From Roseibium litorale (GTDB lineage: Bacteria; Pseudomonadota; Alphaproteobacteria; Rhizobiales; Stappiaceae), in assembly GCF_014842915.1 (NCBI RefSeq), contig NZ_JACYXI010000013.1, positions 1-64,000 on the forward strand: 64,000 bases of DNA. Direction: 5' to 3'. A program made the translations under genes and the position numbers. The first letter of the stretch is position 1. Every line of letters starts with the position of its first letter. The notes below the pieces were generated by a model. The model worked only from the letters and a program-made list of their open reading frames with translations. It had not been told where the DNA came from and did no database searches. Shown in pieces: positions 42,241-51,543 of the stretch.

Positions 42241-45219
42241 TTACGCCTCCACCACCTCGACCTTGCCGACGATCTCTTCAAACTGTTCGCGGACACCAGC
42301 CTGGATTTCCGCAAGCTCCGCTTCCAGCCGGGAGAACTCCGGGCTGCCTGCAGCATGGAGCAGCAGATCGATCACGCCGCGCGGCGCCTCAGAGGCCTTG
42401 AACTTGCCCGGCACCGCCATACGCAGAACCTGGGTCAGGCGGTGATAGAGCCGCAGGGCGTGAAGCAGCTGATCGGCCTTGCCCGGGTCCAGAGCACCGG
42501 CATCGCGCAGGTTGACCAGCGCCCCTTCCGTCCCTTGGGACAAGACATCCGTGGTCTGGCTGGCATGAACGAGCTGCAGGAACTGGGCGAGGAACTCGAT
42601 ATCCACCAGACCGCCTGCGACCTGTTTCAGGTCCCAGACGTCCTTGGTGCCCTTTTCCTTCTCGATCCTGGCCCGCATGCTGCGCACGTCATCGGCCAGC
42701 TTCGCCCGCTCGCGCGGTGCGGACAGGGTTTCGCACAGGTGGGCCTGAATGGTCTGCTCAAAGCCTTCCGACGATGACGCGATCACCCGGGCGCGGGTCA
42801 GCGCCATATGCTCCCAGGTCCAGGCCTGCTTCTTCTGATAGTCGATGAACCCGGCAAGGTTCGTCGCCAGCGGCCCTGCGTTTCCGGAGGGGCGCAGACG
42901 GAAATCCACCTCATAGAGCGCCCCCTCGGCGGTTGGCGCGGAAAGGGCTGTCACCAGCCGCTGGGTCAGGCGGGCGTAATATTGGGCAACGGACAAGGGC
43001 CGCTTGCCATCAGACTGAACGGCATCTTCAGGCGCATCATAAAGCAGGATCAAATCGAGGTCGGAGGCAGCCGTCATCTCCCGCCCGCCCAGCTTGCCCA
43101 TGGCCAGCAGCGCATATTGACCGCCCTCGACCCGGCCATGGCTCTCGGCAACATGCGCTTCCACCCAGGGCAGAAGCCGCTCGACCACCACTTCCGCCAG
43201 CCGCGCCAGCGCATGGCCAACCCGGTCGGCACTCAGCGTATCGGAGATGAGCCGCAGGCCGATCAGGAACTGCTGCTCCTGGGCAAAGATCCGGGCCCGG
43301 TCCAGCGCTTCCTCGTAAAAGCGCGCCTGCGCCAGGGTCCGGTCGAGACCGGTGCGGAATTCAGCCGCGCTCGGCATGGCGCCGAAGAAAGCCGGATCCA
43401 GCACGGAATCCAGAACGTGAATGCGGCGGGAAACGGTCTCCGCCATCCGGGGCGCTGCCCCCATCACTGTTGCCAGCAGGTTGAGCAGTTCCGGATTGGA
43501 GCGCAGAAGCGAAAACAGCTGAACCCCGGCAGGCAGCTTGGCGAGGAAACTGTCGAAGCTCCTCAGAGCCGCATCCGCATTGTCGGTCGACGCCAGCGCC
43601 GTCAGCAGGACCGGATGCAACTCGGTCAGGCGCTCCCGCGCCTTGGTCGAGCGTGTCGCCGCATAGCGGCCAAAGTGCCAGGACTTGATGATATTGGCCG
43701 CGTCCGACGGCTGCTTGTAGCCAAGCCGTGTCAGGGTTTCCAATGTGTCCGGGTCATGGTCATCACCGGTAAAGACCAGATTGCCCAGCTCGGAGGCCAG
43801 TTCCGGCTCATCCTCGAAGAGACCGGCATAATGCTTCTGCACCCGCTTCAGGCGGCTGAGGAAGGCCTCTTCAAAGGCTTCCAGCGTGTCGAACCCCATC
43901 AGATAGGCAACCCGGCACAGGCCCTCTTCCTCCTTGGGCAGAAGCTGGGTCTGCTCGTCGTTGAGCATCTGGATCCGGTGCTCAACGCCCCGGAGGAAGA
44001 CATAGGCTTCGTTCAGCTCATCCCTTGCTTCTTCGGCAATCCAGCCAGCCTCCAGCAAGCCATCCAGCATGTCCAGCGTCCGCCGTCCGCGCAGCGCGGG
44101 GTTCCGTCCGCCTGCAATCAGCTGCTGGGTCTGGACGAAGAACTCGACCTCGCGAATGCCGCCCCGGCCAAGCTTCACATTGTGCCCGGCGACGGCAATC
44201 TTGGCGTGGCCCTTGTGCATGTGGATCTGGCGCTTGATCGATTGCACGTCGGCAATGGCCGCAAAGTCCAGATACTTGCGCCAGATGAAGGGAACGATTT
44301 CCTTCAGAAAGGCTTCGCCTGCCGGAATGTCGCCCGCGCAAGGCCGCGCCTTGATCAGCGCCGCCCGCTCCCAGTTCTGGCCGAGCGCCTCGTAGTAGGA
44401 CAAGGCGCCCGACACGGACATGGCAAGCGGTGTCGCGCCCGGATCCGGACGCAGACGCAGGTCCGTGCGGAACACATAGCCATCCGCCGTGCGGTCCTGC
44501 ATGATCTTGACCAGACGGCGGGTGAGCCGGACGAACTCGACAGGCGCCTCGGCCTTGCCTGCCATCGGGGCCTTTTCGCCATCGTAGAGGATGATCAGAT
44601 CGATATCGGAGGAATAATTCAGCTCCCGCGCGCCATGTTTGCCCATGGCCAGCAGGATGAGACCCGATCCTATTTCCGGGCGCTCCGGGTCCTGCGGCTC
44701 GAACTTGCCCTTGGCTGTCATGTCCGCAAGGCAAAAGCGCACGGTCGCGGTCAGAGCAGCATCCGCGAAATCCGCCAGTGCGCCGGTGACCTGATCGAGA
44801 CTCAAGGCTCCGGCGACATCCCCCAGCCCGAGGGTCAGGGCAAGATCCTGCTTCAGAACCCGCAGGTCCTTCATGATCCCAGCCTCATCGGCAGCCCTGG
44901 CCGTCCGGGCCGCCGCTATCAAGGCCGCGATCCGCTCTTCAGGCACCGCCGTCAAGGCGCCAGCAAGACGCGGCACGTCCCTCAGAGCCAGATCCCGCAG
45001 ATAGGCGCTGTTGCTCAGAAAACCGGTGAGAAAATCTTCAAGACGCGGCTGTTGCGCGATCAGGGCCTTGAGATCAGCTCCACCCTCAGCCTCCAGCGCA
45101 TCCTTCAGGAACAGCTGCCCCCGGCCCGCATCGACGGGCTTCGGGCAGACCGATAACCGGTCCAGCAGGCAGCCCTTGCCTGTATCAGCCGGGCTTTCGC
45201 TCGCTGGCAGCTGCGTCAT
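42241..45219 (-). CDS. glnE: Bifunctional glutamine-synthetase adenylyltransferase/deadenylase
   Basis: A 992-residue cytoplasmic enzyme that adds or removes AMP on glutamine synthetase in response to PII and glutamine. It has two nucleotidyltransferase domains: the N-terminal deadenylase with ELNYSSDIDLIILYDG (Asp pair) near residue 200-215 and the C-terminal adenylyltransferase with EMTAASDLDLILLYDA near 720-735. A helical regulatory domain follows each. Length is standard for alphaproteobacteria. The ATG at 45219 has GGGGGAA 6-12 bases upstream; a GTG at 45234 is possible. It overlaps the 3' end of the histidine-kinase gene by 35 bases, so it is co-transcribed with the two-component system. 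Confidence 0.95.
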   Translation of the reverse strand: MTQLPASESPADTGKGCLLDRLSVCPKPVDAGRGQLFLKDALEAEGGADLKALIAQQPRLEDFLTGFLSNSAYLRDLALRDVPRLAGALTAVPEERIAALIAAARTARAADEAGIMKDLRVLKQDLALTLGLGDVAGALSLDQVTGALADFADAALTATVRFCLADMTAKGKFEPQDPERPEIGSGLILLAMGKHGARELNYSSDIDLIILYDGEKAPMAGKAEAPVEFVRLTRRLVKIMQDRTADGYVFRTDLRLRPDPGATPLAMSVSGALSYYEALGQNWERAALIKARPCAGDIPAGEAFLKEIVPFIWRKYLDFAAIADVQSIKRQIHMHKGHAKIAVAGHNVKLGRGGIREVEFFVQTQQLIAGGRNPALRGRRTLDMLDGLLEAGWIAEEARDELNEAYVFLRGVEHRIQMLNDEQTQLLPKEEEGLCRVAYLMGFDTLEAFEEAFLSRLKRVQKHYAGLFEDEPELASELGNLVFTGDDHDPDTLETLTRLGYKQPSDAANIIKSWHFGRYAATRSTKARERLTELHPVLLTALASTDNADAALRSFDSFLAKLPAGVQLFSLLRSNPELLNLLATVMGAAPRMAETVSRRIHVLDSVLDPAFFGAMPSAAEFRTGLDRTLAQARFYEEALDRARIFAQEQQFLIGLRLISDTLSADRVGHALARLAEVVVERLLPWVEAHVAESHGRVEGGQYALLAMGKLGGREMTAASDLDLILLYDAPEDAVQSDGKRPLSVAQYYARLTQRLVTALSAPTAEGALYEVDFRLRPSGNAGPLATNLAGFIDYQKKQAWTWEHMALTRARVIASSSEGFEQTIQAHLCETLSAPRERAKLADDVRSMRARIEKEKGTKDVWDLKQVAGGLVDIEFLAQFLQLVHASQTTDVLSQGTEGALVNLRDAGALDPGKADQLLHALRLYHRLTQVLRMAVPGKFKASEAPRGVIDLLLHAAGSPEFSRLEAELAEIQAGVREQFEEIVGKVEVVEA

Positions 45220-46627
45220 CTGATTTTCCCCCACTTGTTTCCGCCCATTTCAAATCAAAACAGGACATCAGTCCGGGGGCCGCATCCTTCAAGACAAGAT
45301 TCCCCCCATGCAACCGGGCAATTGCTTTCACAAGGCTGAGCCCAAGTCCATAGCCGGGCCTTGTGCGGCTTGCATCAAGCCTCACAAACCGGCCGGCGAC
45401 CCGGTCCCTGTCTTCCTCCGCAATCCCCGGCCCATTGTCGGCAACCGACAGGATGACCCGGCCGTTTTCCGTCCCGGCCCTGACCGTGATCACCAGCGGG
45501 CCTTCCGCCGGGCGGCCGTATTTCAGGCTGTTCTCGATCAGGTTGACCAGCCCTTGAGCGATCAGGTCCCGATTGCCGAGTGCCATGATTGGCCCCGCGC
45601 CCAGATCAGTGGCGAGACTTCCTCCTTCGTCCTCGAGCACCGGGCCATAAAGATCCGCCATTTCTTCGGCAAGACGGGCGACGTCAACCGGTTGCATATC
45701 CGCATCCGGGGCCATGGCCTCGACACGCGCGATCCTGAGAAGAGCATCGAAGATCCGGATCAGCTGCTCGGACTCGTCGATGGTCGCCATCAGCGCGTCG
45801 CGGTAGTCGTCCGTGGTCTTGGCTTCGCGCAAGGCGTTCTCGACCCGTGTGCGCAAGCGCGTGAGCGGGGTCTTGAGGTCGTGGGCGATGTTGTCGGTCA
45901 CATCCTTCATGCCCTGCATCAGGAGCTCGATCCGCTCCAGCATCTCGTTGAGATTGGTGGCAAGGCGGTCGAACTCATCCCCGTTACCGGCGACCGGCAG
46001 ACGGCCCGATAGATTGCCGTGCATGATGGTCTGGCTGGTGGCGGCAATCGCGTCGATCCGCTTCATCACGCGTCGGCTGACGAAGAACCAAGTTGCAGCG
46101 GCCATGATGATGACAGCGGCAAGCCAAAGACGCAGCGCCCCGGCAAGAATGGTCGAGAAGCGGGATTGCTCGCCAAGGTCACGCCCAACCAGCAGGCGGA
46201 ACCCGCCGCGCAGATCAAAGATCCGCACCAGCGCCTCGCGCTCGACTTCCCCGCTCGCATCCACGCGGGCATAGCGCATGCGCCGCAGGCCGCCGCCGGT
46301 CTCGTCCAGCACAACGGTCGGCAAGCGCGAGATGTTACCAACGATGGTGTTACCGGAGAAATCCATCAGCAAATAGAGGCTGGCATCCGGGCGGCGGGAG
46401 CGCCGGTCGATGCTTTCCGCAACAGCCCTGATGCCGCCCCGCACATATTCCTCCACCAGCCCGGAAATCTCCGCATCCACCGTCTGGCTCACCTGCGTGT
46501 CCATCAGCTGGCGCGTGGACTGCGAAATGTAGAGCAGAAGGAAGCCGGAGAGGCCGGTGAAGACCGCAATATAGAGCAGCGCCAGCTTGAAAGCCGTGGT
46601 GCGCAGGATCCTAGTCAGACGTGTCAC
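45185..46627 (-). CDS. HAMP-domain sensor histidine kinase (class I, EnvZ-like topology)
   Basis: A 480-residue inner-membrane kinase. TM1 is at about 11-33 (FKLALLYIAVFTGLSGFLL), a periplasmic domain of about 130 residues lies between the membrane segments, and TM2 is at about 165-185 (LWLAAVIIMAAATWFFV). HAMP, then the phosphoacceptor His in DNIAHDLKTPLTRLRTR, and ATP-binding boxes NLIENSLKYG, VADNGPGI and GYGLGLSLVKAIARLHGG follow. It starts at a GTG (46627) inside the regulator gene, with a 17-base overlap. Partner of the response regulator encoded immediately upstream; degP is next on the other side and is a plausible target. Confidence 0.9.
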   Translation of the reverse strand: MTRLTRILRTTAFKLALLYIAVFTGLSGFLLLYISQSTRQLMDTQVSQTVDAEISGLVEEYVRGGIRAVAESIDRRSRRPDASLYLLMDFSGNTIVGNISRLPTVVLDETGGGLRRMRYARVDASGEVEREALVRIFDLRGGFRLLVGRDLGEQSRFSTILAGALRLWLAAVIIMAAATWFFVSRRVMKRIDAIAATSQTIMHGNLSGRLPVAGNGDEFDRLATNLNEMLERIELLMQGMKDVTDNIAHDLKTPLTRLRTRVENALREAKTTDDYRDALMATIDESEQLIRIFDALLRIARVEAMAPDADMQPVDVARLAEEMADLYGPVLEDEGGSLATDLGAGPIMALGNRDLIAQGLVNLIENSLKYGRPAEGPLVITVRAGTENGRVILSVADNGPGIAEEDRDRVAGRFVRLDASRTRPGYGLGLSLVKAIARLHGGNLVLKDAAPGLMSCFDLKWAETSGGKSDDAAASERKPG

Positions 46628-47297
46628 GGACCGTGTACCCCGCGCCGCGGATGGTGTGCAGCAGCGGCTTGTCGAAATCCTTGTCGATCTTCGACCGCAG
46701 CCGGGAGATATGCACATCGATCACATTGGTCTGCGGGTCAAAGTGATATTCCCAGACGTTTTCCAGAAGCATCGTCCGGGTCACAACCTGACCGGCATGC
46801 TGCATGAGATATTCCAGCAGGCGGAACTCGCGCGGCTGCAGCGGAATGTCCTGATCCCCGCGCCGGCAGGTGTGTGTCAGACGGTCGAGCTCCAGATCGC
46901 CGACCCGGTAGGAGGTCACCACTTCGCCGCCCGCCTTCGGGCGCCGGGCAAGGGCCTCGATACGGGCGAGCAGTTCGGTAAAGGCATAGGGCTTGGGCAG
47001 ATAGTCGTCGCCGCCAGCCTTCAGGCCCATGACCCGGTCATCCACTTGCCCCAGAGCCGAAAGGATCAGCACTGGCGTCTGATCACCGGACTTGCGCAAG
47101 GCTTCGATCACCGACAGGCCGTCCCGCTTGGGCAGCATCCGGTCGACAATCAGCACGTCATAGGAGGCAGACTGCGCCATATGCAGGCCGGTGTCACCGT
47201 CTGCAGCCTGATCGGCCAGATGACCCAGCTCCTTGAGCCCTTTTGCCAGATAGGCCGAAGCCTCGGCGTCGTCTTCGATAATGAGAATCCGCAACAT
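46611..47297 (-). CDS. OmpR/PhoB-family response regulator
   Basis: A 228-residue cytoplasmic regulator. The receiver domain (1-115) has the acidic pair in IIEDDAE, phospho-acceptor Asp in LIVDRMLPKRDG (about 51) and the Lys of LPKPYAF. A winged-helix DNA-binding domain follows (about 130-225) with LEYLMQHAGQVVTRTMLLENVW. It is coupled by a 17-base overlap to the kinase gene downstream. The degP gene lies 157 bp upstream in the same direction, with a hairpin terminator between, so the pair may have its own promoter. Confidence 0.93.
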   Translation of the reverse strand: MLRILIIEDDAEASAYLAKGLKELGHLADQAADGDTGLHMAQSASYDVLIVDRMLPKRDGLSVIEALRKSGDQTPVLILSALGQVDDRVMGLKAGGDDYLPKPYAFTELLARIEALARRPKAGGEVVTSYRVGDLELDRLTHTCRRGDQDIPLQPREFRLLEYLMQHAGQVVTRTMLLENVWEYHFDPQTNVIDVHISRLRSKIDKDFDKPLLHTIRGAGYTVRDTSD

Positions 47298-47359
47298 GCT
47301 CTCCTTTTACAGAAGAAGGCGTCAGAGAAGAAGGACCGACTTCGATGGGAATAAACCGC

Positions 47360-47390
47360 TGGCGGCGGAACCGGGGAGGTTCCGCCGCCA
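47360..47390 (-). terminator. Strong hairpin terminator after degP
   Basis: A perfect 13-bp inverted repeat, TGGCGGCGGAACC (47360-47372) with GGTTCCGCCGCCA (47378-47390), around a 5-base loop, 65 bases after the degP stop on the minus strand. It is followed there by GCGGTTTAT, a modest T-run. Confidence 0.8.
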
Positions 47391-47454
47391 GACGTCACGA
47401 CAGGCCGGGAGGGGATGGGGGGCGATGCGTCCGGCCCGCCGGATTTGAAGTGGA

Positions 47455-49005
47455 TCAGCCAGCCTTGACCGGCAGAGCCACGAAGCGGGAGCCGTTTTCG
47501 CTTTCGATCCGGAACAGGACTGCCTTGCGGCCGTCCTTTTCAGCCGTGGTCAGCGCCTTGGAAACATCGGACGGCTGATGGACGGCGACCCCGTTGGCTT
47601 CCACAATGCGGTCACCTTGACGCAGACCCTTTTCAGCTGCCGGACCATCCGGATCGATATCGGCAACAACCACGCCGTCACCATCCTCGCCGGCCTGATC
47701 CGCCGGGACGAGAGCCAGACCCAGGTCGTCGAGGCTGGTCTTCTGGTCACCGCTGTCTGCGGAGGCGACCTTGTCATTGTCGACCAGCTTGCCGAGGGTC
47801 ACTTCGATGTCCTTGGTCTTGCCGTCACGCCAGACCGTCACGTCGACCTTGGAGTCCGGTGCATAACCGGCGATCAGCTTGGACAGCTCACGGGGTCCGT
47901 CGATCTTTGAGCCATCAACGGCAAGGATGGTGTCACCTGCCTTCAGGCCAGCCTTTGCTGCCGGGCTGCCATCCTGCGCTTCCGCAACGATAGCGCCCTT
48001 CGGTTCTGCAAGGCCAAGGCTTTCGGCGATGTCCTTGCCGACGGCCTGGATCTGGACGCCCAGCCAGCCACGAACCACCGACCCGTCATCCTTCAGATCC
48101 TTCACCACGCCCTCAGCGGTCGAGGCCGGAATTGCGAAGGCGATGCCCACATTGCCGCCGGAAGGCGAGTAGATCGCCGCGTTGATGCCGATAACCTCAC
48201 CCTTCATGTTGAAGGCAGGACCACCCGAGTTGCCGTGGTTGATCGGCGCATCGATCTGGATGAAATCATCGTAAGGTCCGGCACCGATGTCACGGCCGCG
48301 GGCGGAGACGATGCCCGCTGTCACCGAGCCACCGAGACCGAAGGGGTTCCCGATCGCCAGCACCCATTCGCCGACCACCGGCGCATCTTCCGCGAATTTC
48401 ACATAGGTGAACTTCTTCTTGGCATCGACCTTGAGCAAAGCCAGATCGGTGCGCTTGTCAGCCCCCACCAGCTTCGCGTCATATTCGGTGCCATCGTCGG
48501 TTACGACGGTGAACTGGGTGCCCTTGTCGACCACATGCTGGTTGGTCACCAGATAACCGTCATCGGTGATGAAGAAACCGGAGCCCTGCGCCATGCCATA
48601 GCGGTGCGGCTGCTTCTTGCCACCCCAGCTATTGCCATTGTTCTGACCCTGGCCATCTTCACCAAACCGGCGGAAGAACCGCTTCAGCGGATGACCGTCC
48701 GGCAGATCATTGAAAAAGTCCGGAACGTCATCACCAAAGGCCATCGCCTTGGGTTCCAATTCCTGCTTGACCTTGACGCTGACGACCGCCGGCTGCACGG
48801 CCTTCACGACCGGGGAGAAGTCAGCCGGACCGGCCGTCTGAACCTGAACCGCATCAGCAAAGGCAAGCTGGTTCGGAACAATGGTCTGGACGGACAAGGC
48901 ACCTGCCATGCCCAGAGCCATCACACCGGCCAGAAGCTGGGTCTTACGGCTGCGGAAGAAACCCTTCTTGGCCGTGTTGCGGGAAGAAACGTCAGATGCG
49001 CTCAT
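47455..49005 (-). CDS. degP: Periplasmic serine endoprotease of the DegP/HtrA (Do) family
   Basis: A 516-residue trypsin-like protease and chaperone of the periplasm. An N-terminal signal anchor is at about 22-50 (LLAGVMALGMAGALSVQTIV). The catalytic triad is His157 (YLVTNQHVVD), Asp187 (RTDLALL) and Ser260 (NHGNSGGPAF). Two PDZ domains follow, the first beginning GWLGVQIQAVGKDIAESLGL, the second after DLGLALVPADQ. An N-terminal Asp/Gly-rich segment (about 90-130) is typical of alphaproteobacterial DegP. The ATG at 49005 has GAGG 11-14 bases upstream; a TTG at 49020 is the alternative. In many alphaproteobacteria it follows ccmIEFH; here two other genes lie between them. Confidence 0.95.
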   Translation of the reverse strand: MSASDVSSRNTAKKGFFRSRKTQLLAGVMALGMAGALSVQTIVPNQLAFADAVQVQTAGPADFSPVVKAVQPAVVSVKVKQELEPKAMAFGDDVPDFFNDLPDGHPLKRFFRRFGEDGQGQNNGNSWGGKKQPHRYGMAQGSGFFITDDGYLVTNQHVVDKGTQFTVVTDDGTEYDAKLVGADKRTDLALLKVDAKKKFTYVKFAEDAPVVGEWVLAIGNPFGLGGSVTAGIVSARGRDIGAGPYDDFIQIDAPINHGNSGGPAFNMKGEVIGINAAIYSPSGGNVGIAFAIPASTAEGVVKDLKDDGSVVRGWLGVQIQAVGKDIAESLGLAEPKGAIVAEAQDGSPAAKAGLKAGDTILAVDGSKIDGPRELSKLIAGYAPDSKVDVTVWRDGKTKDIEVTLGKLVDNDKVASADSGDQKTSLDDLGLALVPADQAGEDGDGVVVADIDPDGPAAEKGLRQGDRIVEANGVAVHQPSDVSKALTTAEKDGRKAVLFRIESENGSRFVALPVKAG

Positions 49006-49168
49006 ATTCGTCAACCTCAATGACTGTTTGTCTGGAGGCGGCTTTCGGATCGCGGGGATGATCCCTTGCCGCTGTGTCGAGGCTGATCATGGGACCGGCA
49101 GCCTTACAGCTGCCTGTCGGGAGGATTAAGCTTTTGTAATCTTCGCAAGTTTCGCCGGGACCGGCGGA

Positions 49169-49819
49169 CTACCGGCCGAAGAAAACCGGTTCATCTCCAG
49201 TTTGCCACACCTTCAGCTTGGTCATGACACCGGCAAATGCGGCGCTGTCTTCAAAACCCGCCAGCCACCGCGCCAGTGCGCCCCAAGGCTGGGCATCAAA
49301 CCAGTCCCGGTCCACGTTCGCGAACTGCCGCACAAAGGGCAGGATCGCAAAATCCGCAAGGCATGCCTGTTCCCCGTAAAGCCAGGCGGACCTTGTAAGA
49401 CGCCCGTCAAGCTCCATCAGAAACGCTGCGCAGGCAGAGCGCTCCTGTGCCCTGTCCGCATCGGGAAACCGGGTATCATATTTGTACCGGTCGAGATGCC
49501 GCTTGAAGTCCCCGTCAATCAGGCCAATCAGCTCCAGCATATCCTCGATCCCGCCTGTTTCAGGCGACAGCCAGCCCTCAGGATCATTCCCGCGAAGAGC
49601 CCAGAGCATCACATCAAGACTCTCATCGATCACCGCCCCCTGCGGTGTGATCAGACAGGGCACCGTGCCGCTCGGCGAGGTCTTCAGGAACTCGGGCGCC
49701 TTGTCGCGCAGGAGGATCTCGCGAATTTCCACACACGTGGCTGAAGAGCGGATCGCGAGCCGGGCACGCATCGCATAGGGACAGCGCCGGAAGGAGTAAA
49801 GAACGGGAAGATCTGACAT
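49169..49819 (-). CDS. Glutathione S-transferase family protein
   Basis: A 216-residue GST with an N-terminal thioredoxin fold (VLYSFRRCPYAMRARLAIRS; the CPYA motif resembles glutaredoxin-like omega or beta GSTs) and a C-terminal helical domain with CLADFAILPFVRQFANVDRD, the conserved N-cap Asp region. SPSGTVPCLITP carries the cis-Pro that binds glutathione. The frame is open to 50044, but the upstream 75 residues have no family match. The ATG at 49819 (MSDLPVLYS) fits the fold; the alternative at 49837 adds six residues. It lies convergent-facing between degP and a divergent DUF2336 gene. Confidence 0.85.
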   Translation of the reverse strand: MSDLPVLYSFRRCPYAMRARLAIRSSATCVEIREILLRDKAPEFLKTSPSGTVPCLITPQGAVIDESLDVMLWALRGNDPEGWLSPETGGIEDMLELIGLIDGDFKRHLDRYKYDTRFPDADRAQERSACAAFLMELDGRLTRSAWLYGEQACLADFAILPFVRQFANVDRDWFDAQPWGALARWLAGFEDSAAFAGVMTKLKVWQTGDEPVFFGR

Positions 49820-49997
49820 CCCTTCCGTGTCCGCCATTCCCGGCAGACCGTCAAGCGCCGGAGACAGGTCCAAGCCTGTGGATGACCCGCCACTTCCCGC
49901 TGCCAGACACCAAAATGAATGGAAATCGACTGATGGCTTTATCCAATTGTGAAGACTTTCTGCGTTAAGATTTTGGTCTCTAATTGGAAGTGCCTGC

Positions 49998-50996
49998 ATG
50001 CTGGATTCTTTGGTTGAGCTCGCGAGAGACAGTTCCGATGCCAAGCGGCATCAACTGGTTGATCACGTCACGGACCTTTACTCGTCCCGCGCTCACACAC
50101 AGCGCGAAGAAGAGCTGACCGTCTACAACGGCCTGCTTGAAGGCGTTTATGACCGTCTGAGCGTTGAAGACCGGAAGACCATTTCCGAGCGGCTGTCTTC
50201 CATCGACAGCACCTCCCCCGGCCTTGCCATGAAACTGGCGATGGATGATCTGGAAATCGCCCGCCCGATCCTGGAGAAGTCTTACGCGCTCAAGGAGCCC
50301 CACCTTCTCGAAGTCGCCTCGACGATGGATCAGGGGCACCTCCAGGCTCTGGCAAAGCGCAACTATCTCAGCGCCCGGCTGACGAAGAAGCTCGTTGAAC
50401 GCGGCAGCCGCGATGTCAAAGGCACGGTTGCCATGAACATCGGCGCTGAGCTTTCCCCTGAAGATCTGGAACGCATCATCGCTGAACTGCCTCAAAAGAT
50501 GGGCGACAAGATCAGGCACCTGCGCAAGTCCACCGACGATCTGGTGAAGGAGCTCTATCGCGATCCTTCCGAGGCCATGGTTGGCGACCCGCTGCCCAAG
50601 CGCCCGCGCCGGATGGAACCGGCCCAGTGGATCGCAGGTATCCGTGAAGGTCATGTTTCCCTGGTCAAGGCGGTTTCCCAGCTGGCTTTTGAAAAGAACC
50701 TGCTTGATATCAGCCACCTGCTCGCAGCCGTGCTCGGCATGACCCAGCAGCAAGTCGCGCATTACATGATGCGATATGACGCAACGGGAACCTCTGTCCT
50801 GTGCCGCGCCGTTGGCATTCCCGACAGTGAATACGCGGCCATTTGCAAGGCCCGCTGTGCGCATCTGAAGTTCCCGGCCTCGACAGGAAACAAGTGGCTG
50901 ACAAACTATCACGTGCTCTCGACGGATGATGCAAGGCGCATGACCTCCCTGCTCAAGGCAAAGCTCCGCTTCACGGGCGCCCTCAAGGCGGCCTGA
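49998..50996 (+). CDS. DUF2336 domain-containing protein
   Basis: A 332-residue, mostly helical cytoplasmic protein. The opening (VELARDSSDAKRHQLVDHVT), the helical repeat-like middle (AKRNYLSARLTKKLVERGSR) and the C-terminal half with VSLVKAVSQLAFEKNLLDIS fit DUF2336, a family confined mostly to alphaproteobacteria and of unknown function, sometimes linked to surface or stress signalling. It is on the opposite strand from the genes around it, within the otherwise conserved ccmIEFH-degP neighbourhood. The ATG at 49998 is preceded by an AT-rich promoter-like stretch. Confidence 0.85.
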   Translation: MLDSLVELARDSSDAKRHQLVDHVTDLYSSRAHTQREEELTVYNGLLEGVYDRLSVEDRKTISERLSSIDSTSPGLAMKLAMDDLEIARPILEKSYALKEPHLLEVASTMDQGHLQALAKRNYLSARLTKKLVERGSRDVKGTVAMNIGAELSPEDLERIIAELPQKMGDKIRHLRKSTDDLVKELYRDPSEAMVGDPLPKRPRRMEPAQWIAGIREGHVSLVKAVSQLAFEKNLLDISHLLAAVLGMTQQQVAHYMMRYDATGTSVLCRAVGIPDSEYAAICKARCAHLKFPASTGNKWLTNYHVLSTDDARRMTSLLKAKLRFTGALKAA

Positions 50997-51052
50997 CCGG
51001 TAGGGTCTTGGCCAGATGATCAGCGGTACGGGGAAAGAACCGCGCTGAGACC

Positions 51053-51538
51053 TTAAGACTTGCCCTTGTCCAGAAGCTCGATCAGCCGGGCTTCCTCTTC
51101 CTCGGTCAAGGGCACTTCACGAACGGCGTCCCCAGACCTGGTGGAGCGCTTGCGGATCGCCAGAAACAGCCCAGCCAGACCGCCCAGGAGCGCCACCAGA
51201 GGCGCGAACCACAAGATCGCCGTATGCCAGGCAAAACGCGGCTTGAGCAGGACGAATTCGCCATAGCGCGAGACGAGATAGTCCACGACCTCTTCATCGC
51301 TGTCCCCAGCGACCAGCCGCTCGCGGACAAGAATGCGCAGATCCTTCGCCAGAGGCGCATCGCTGTCATCAATCGACTGGTTCTGGCAGACCATGCAGCG
51401 CAGATGGGCCGACAGATCCCGCGCGCGCGCCTCAAGCACAGGATCTTTCAGGACCTCATCCGGCGCAACGGCGAGCGCGGGCGCGAGACTGGCCAGCAAC
51501 ATCCCGAAAGCAGCAGCAAGGGTTCTCAGGCGACGCAT
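51053..51538 (-). CDS. ccmH: Cytochrome c-type biogenesis protein CcmH (CycL)
   Basis: A 161-residue membrane-anchored periplasmic thiol-oxidoreductase that reduces apocytochrome c before heme ligation. Signal peptide 1-24, then the [16 protein letters not shown] motif with Cys48 and Cys51, and a membrane segment at about 103-124. The ATG at 51538 has GGAG 8 bases upstream, inside the last codons of ccmF; a GTG overlapping the ccmF stop (GTGA) is an alternative start. Last gene of the ccmIEFH operon. Confidence 0.95.
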   Translation of the reverse strand: MRRLRTLAAAFGMLLASLAPALAVAPDEVLKDPVLEARARDLSAHLRCMVCQNQSIDDSDAPLAKDLRILVRERLVAGDSDEEVVDYLVSRYGEFVLLKPRFAWHTAILWFAPLVALLGGLAGLFLAIRKRSTRSGDAVREVPLTEEEEARLIELLDKGKS

Positions 51539-51543
51539 GGCGA

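Noticed and set aside
42808..45156. 782-codon open frame on the plus strand
   Set aside because: Antisense shadow of glnE, whose two nucleotidyltransferase domains are certain.
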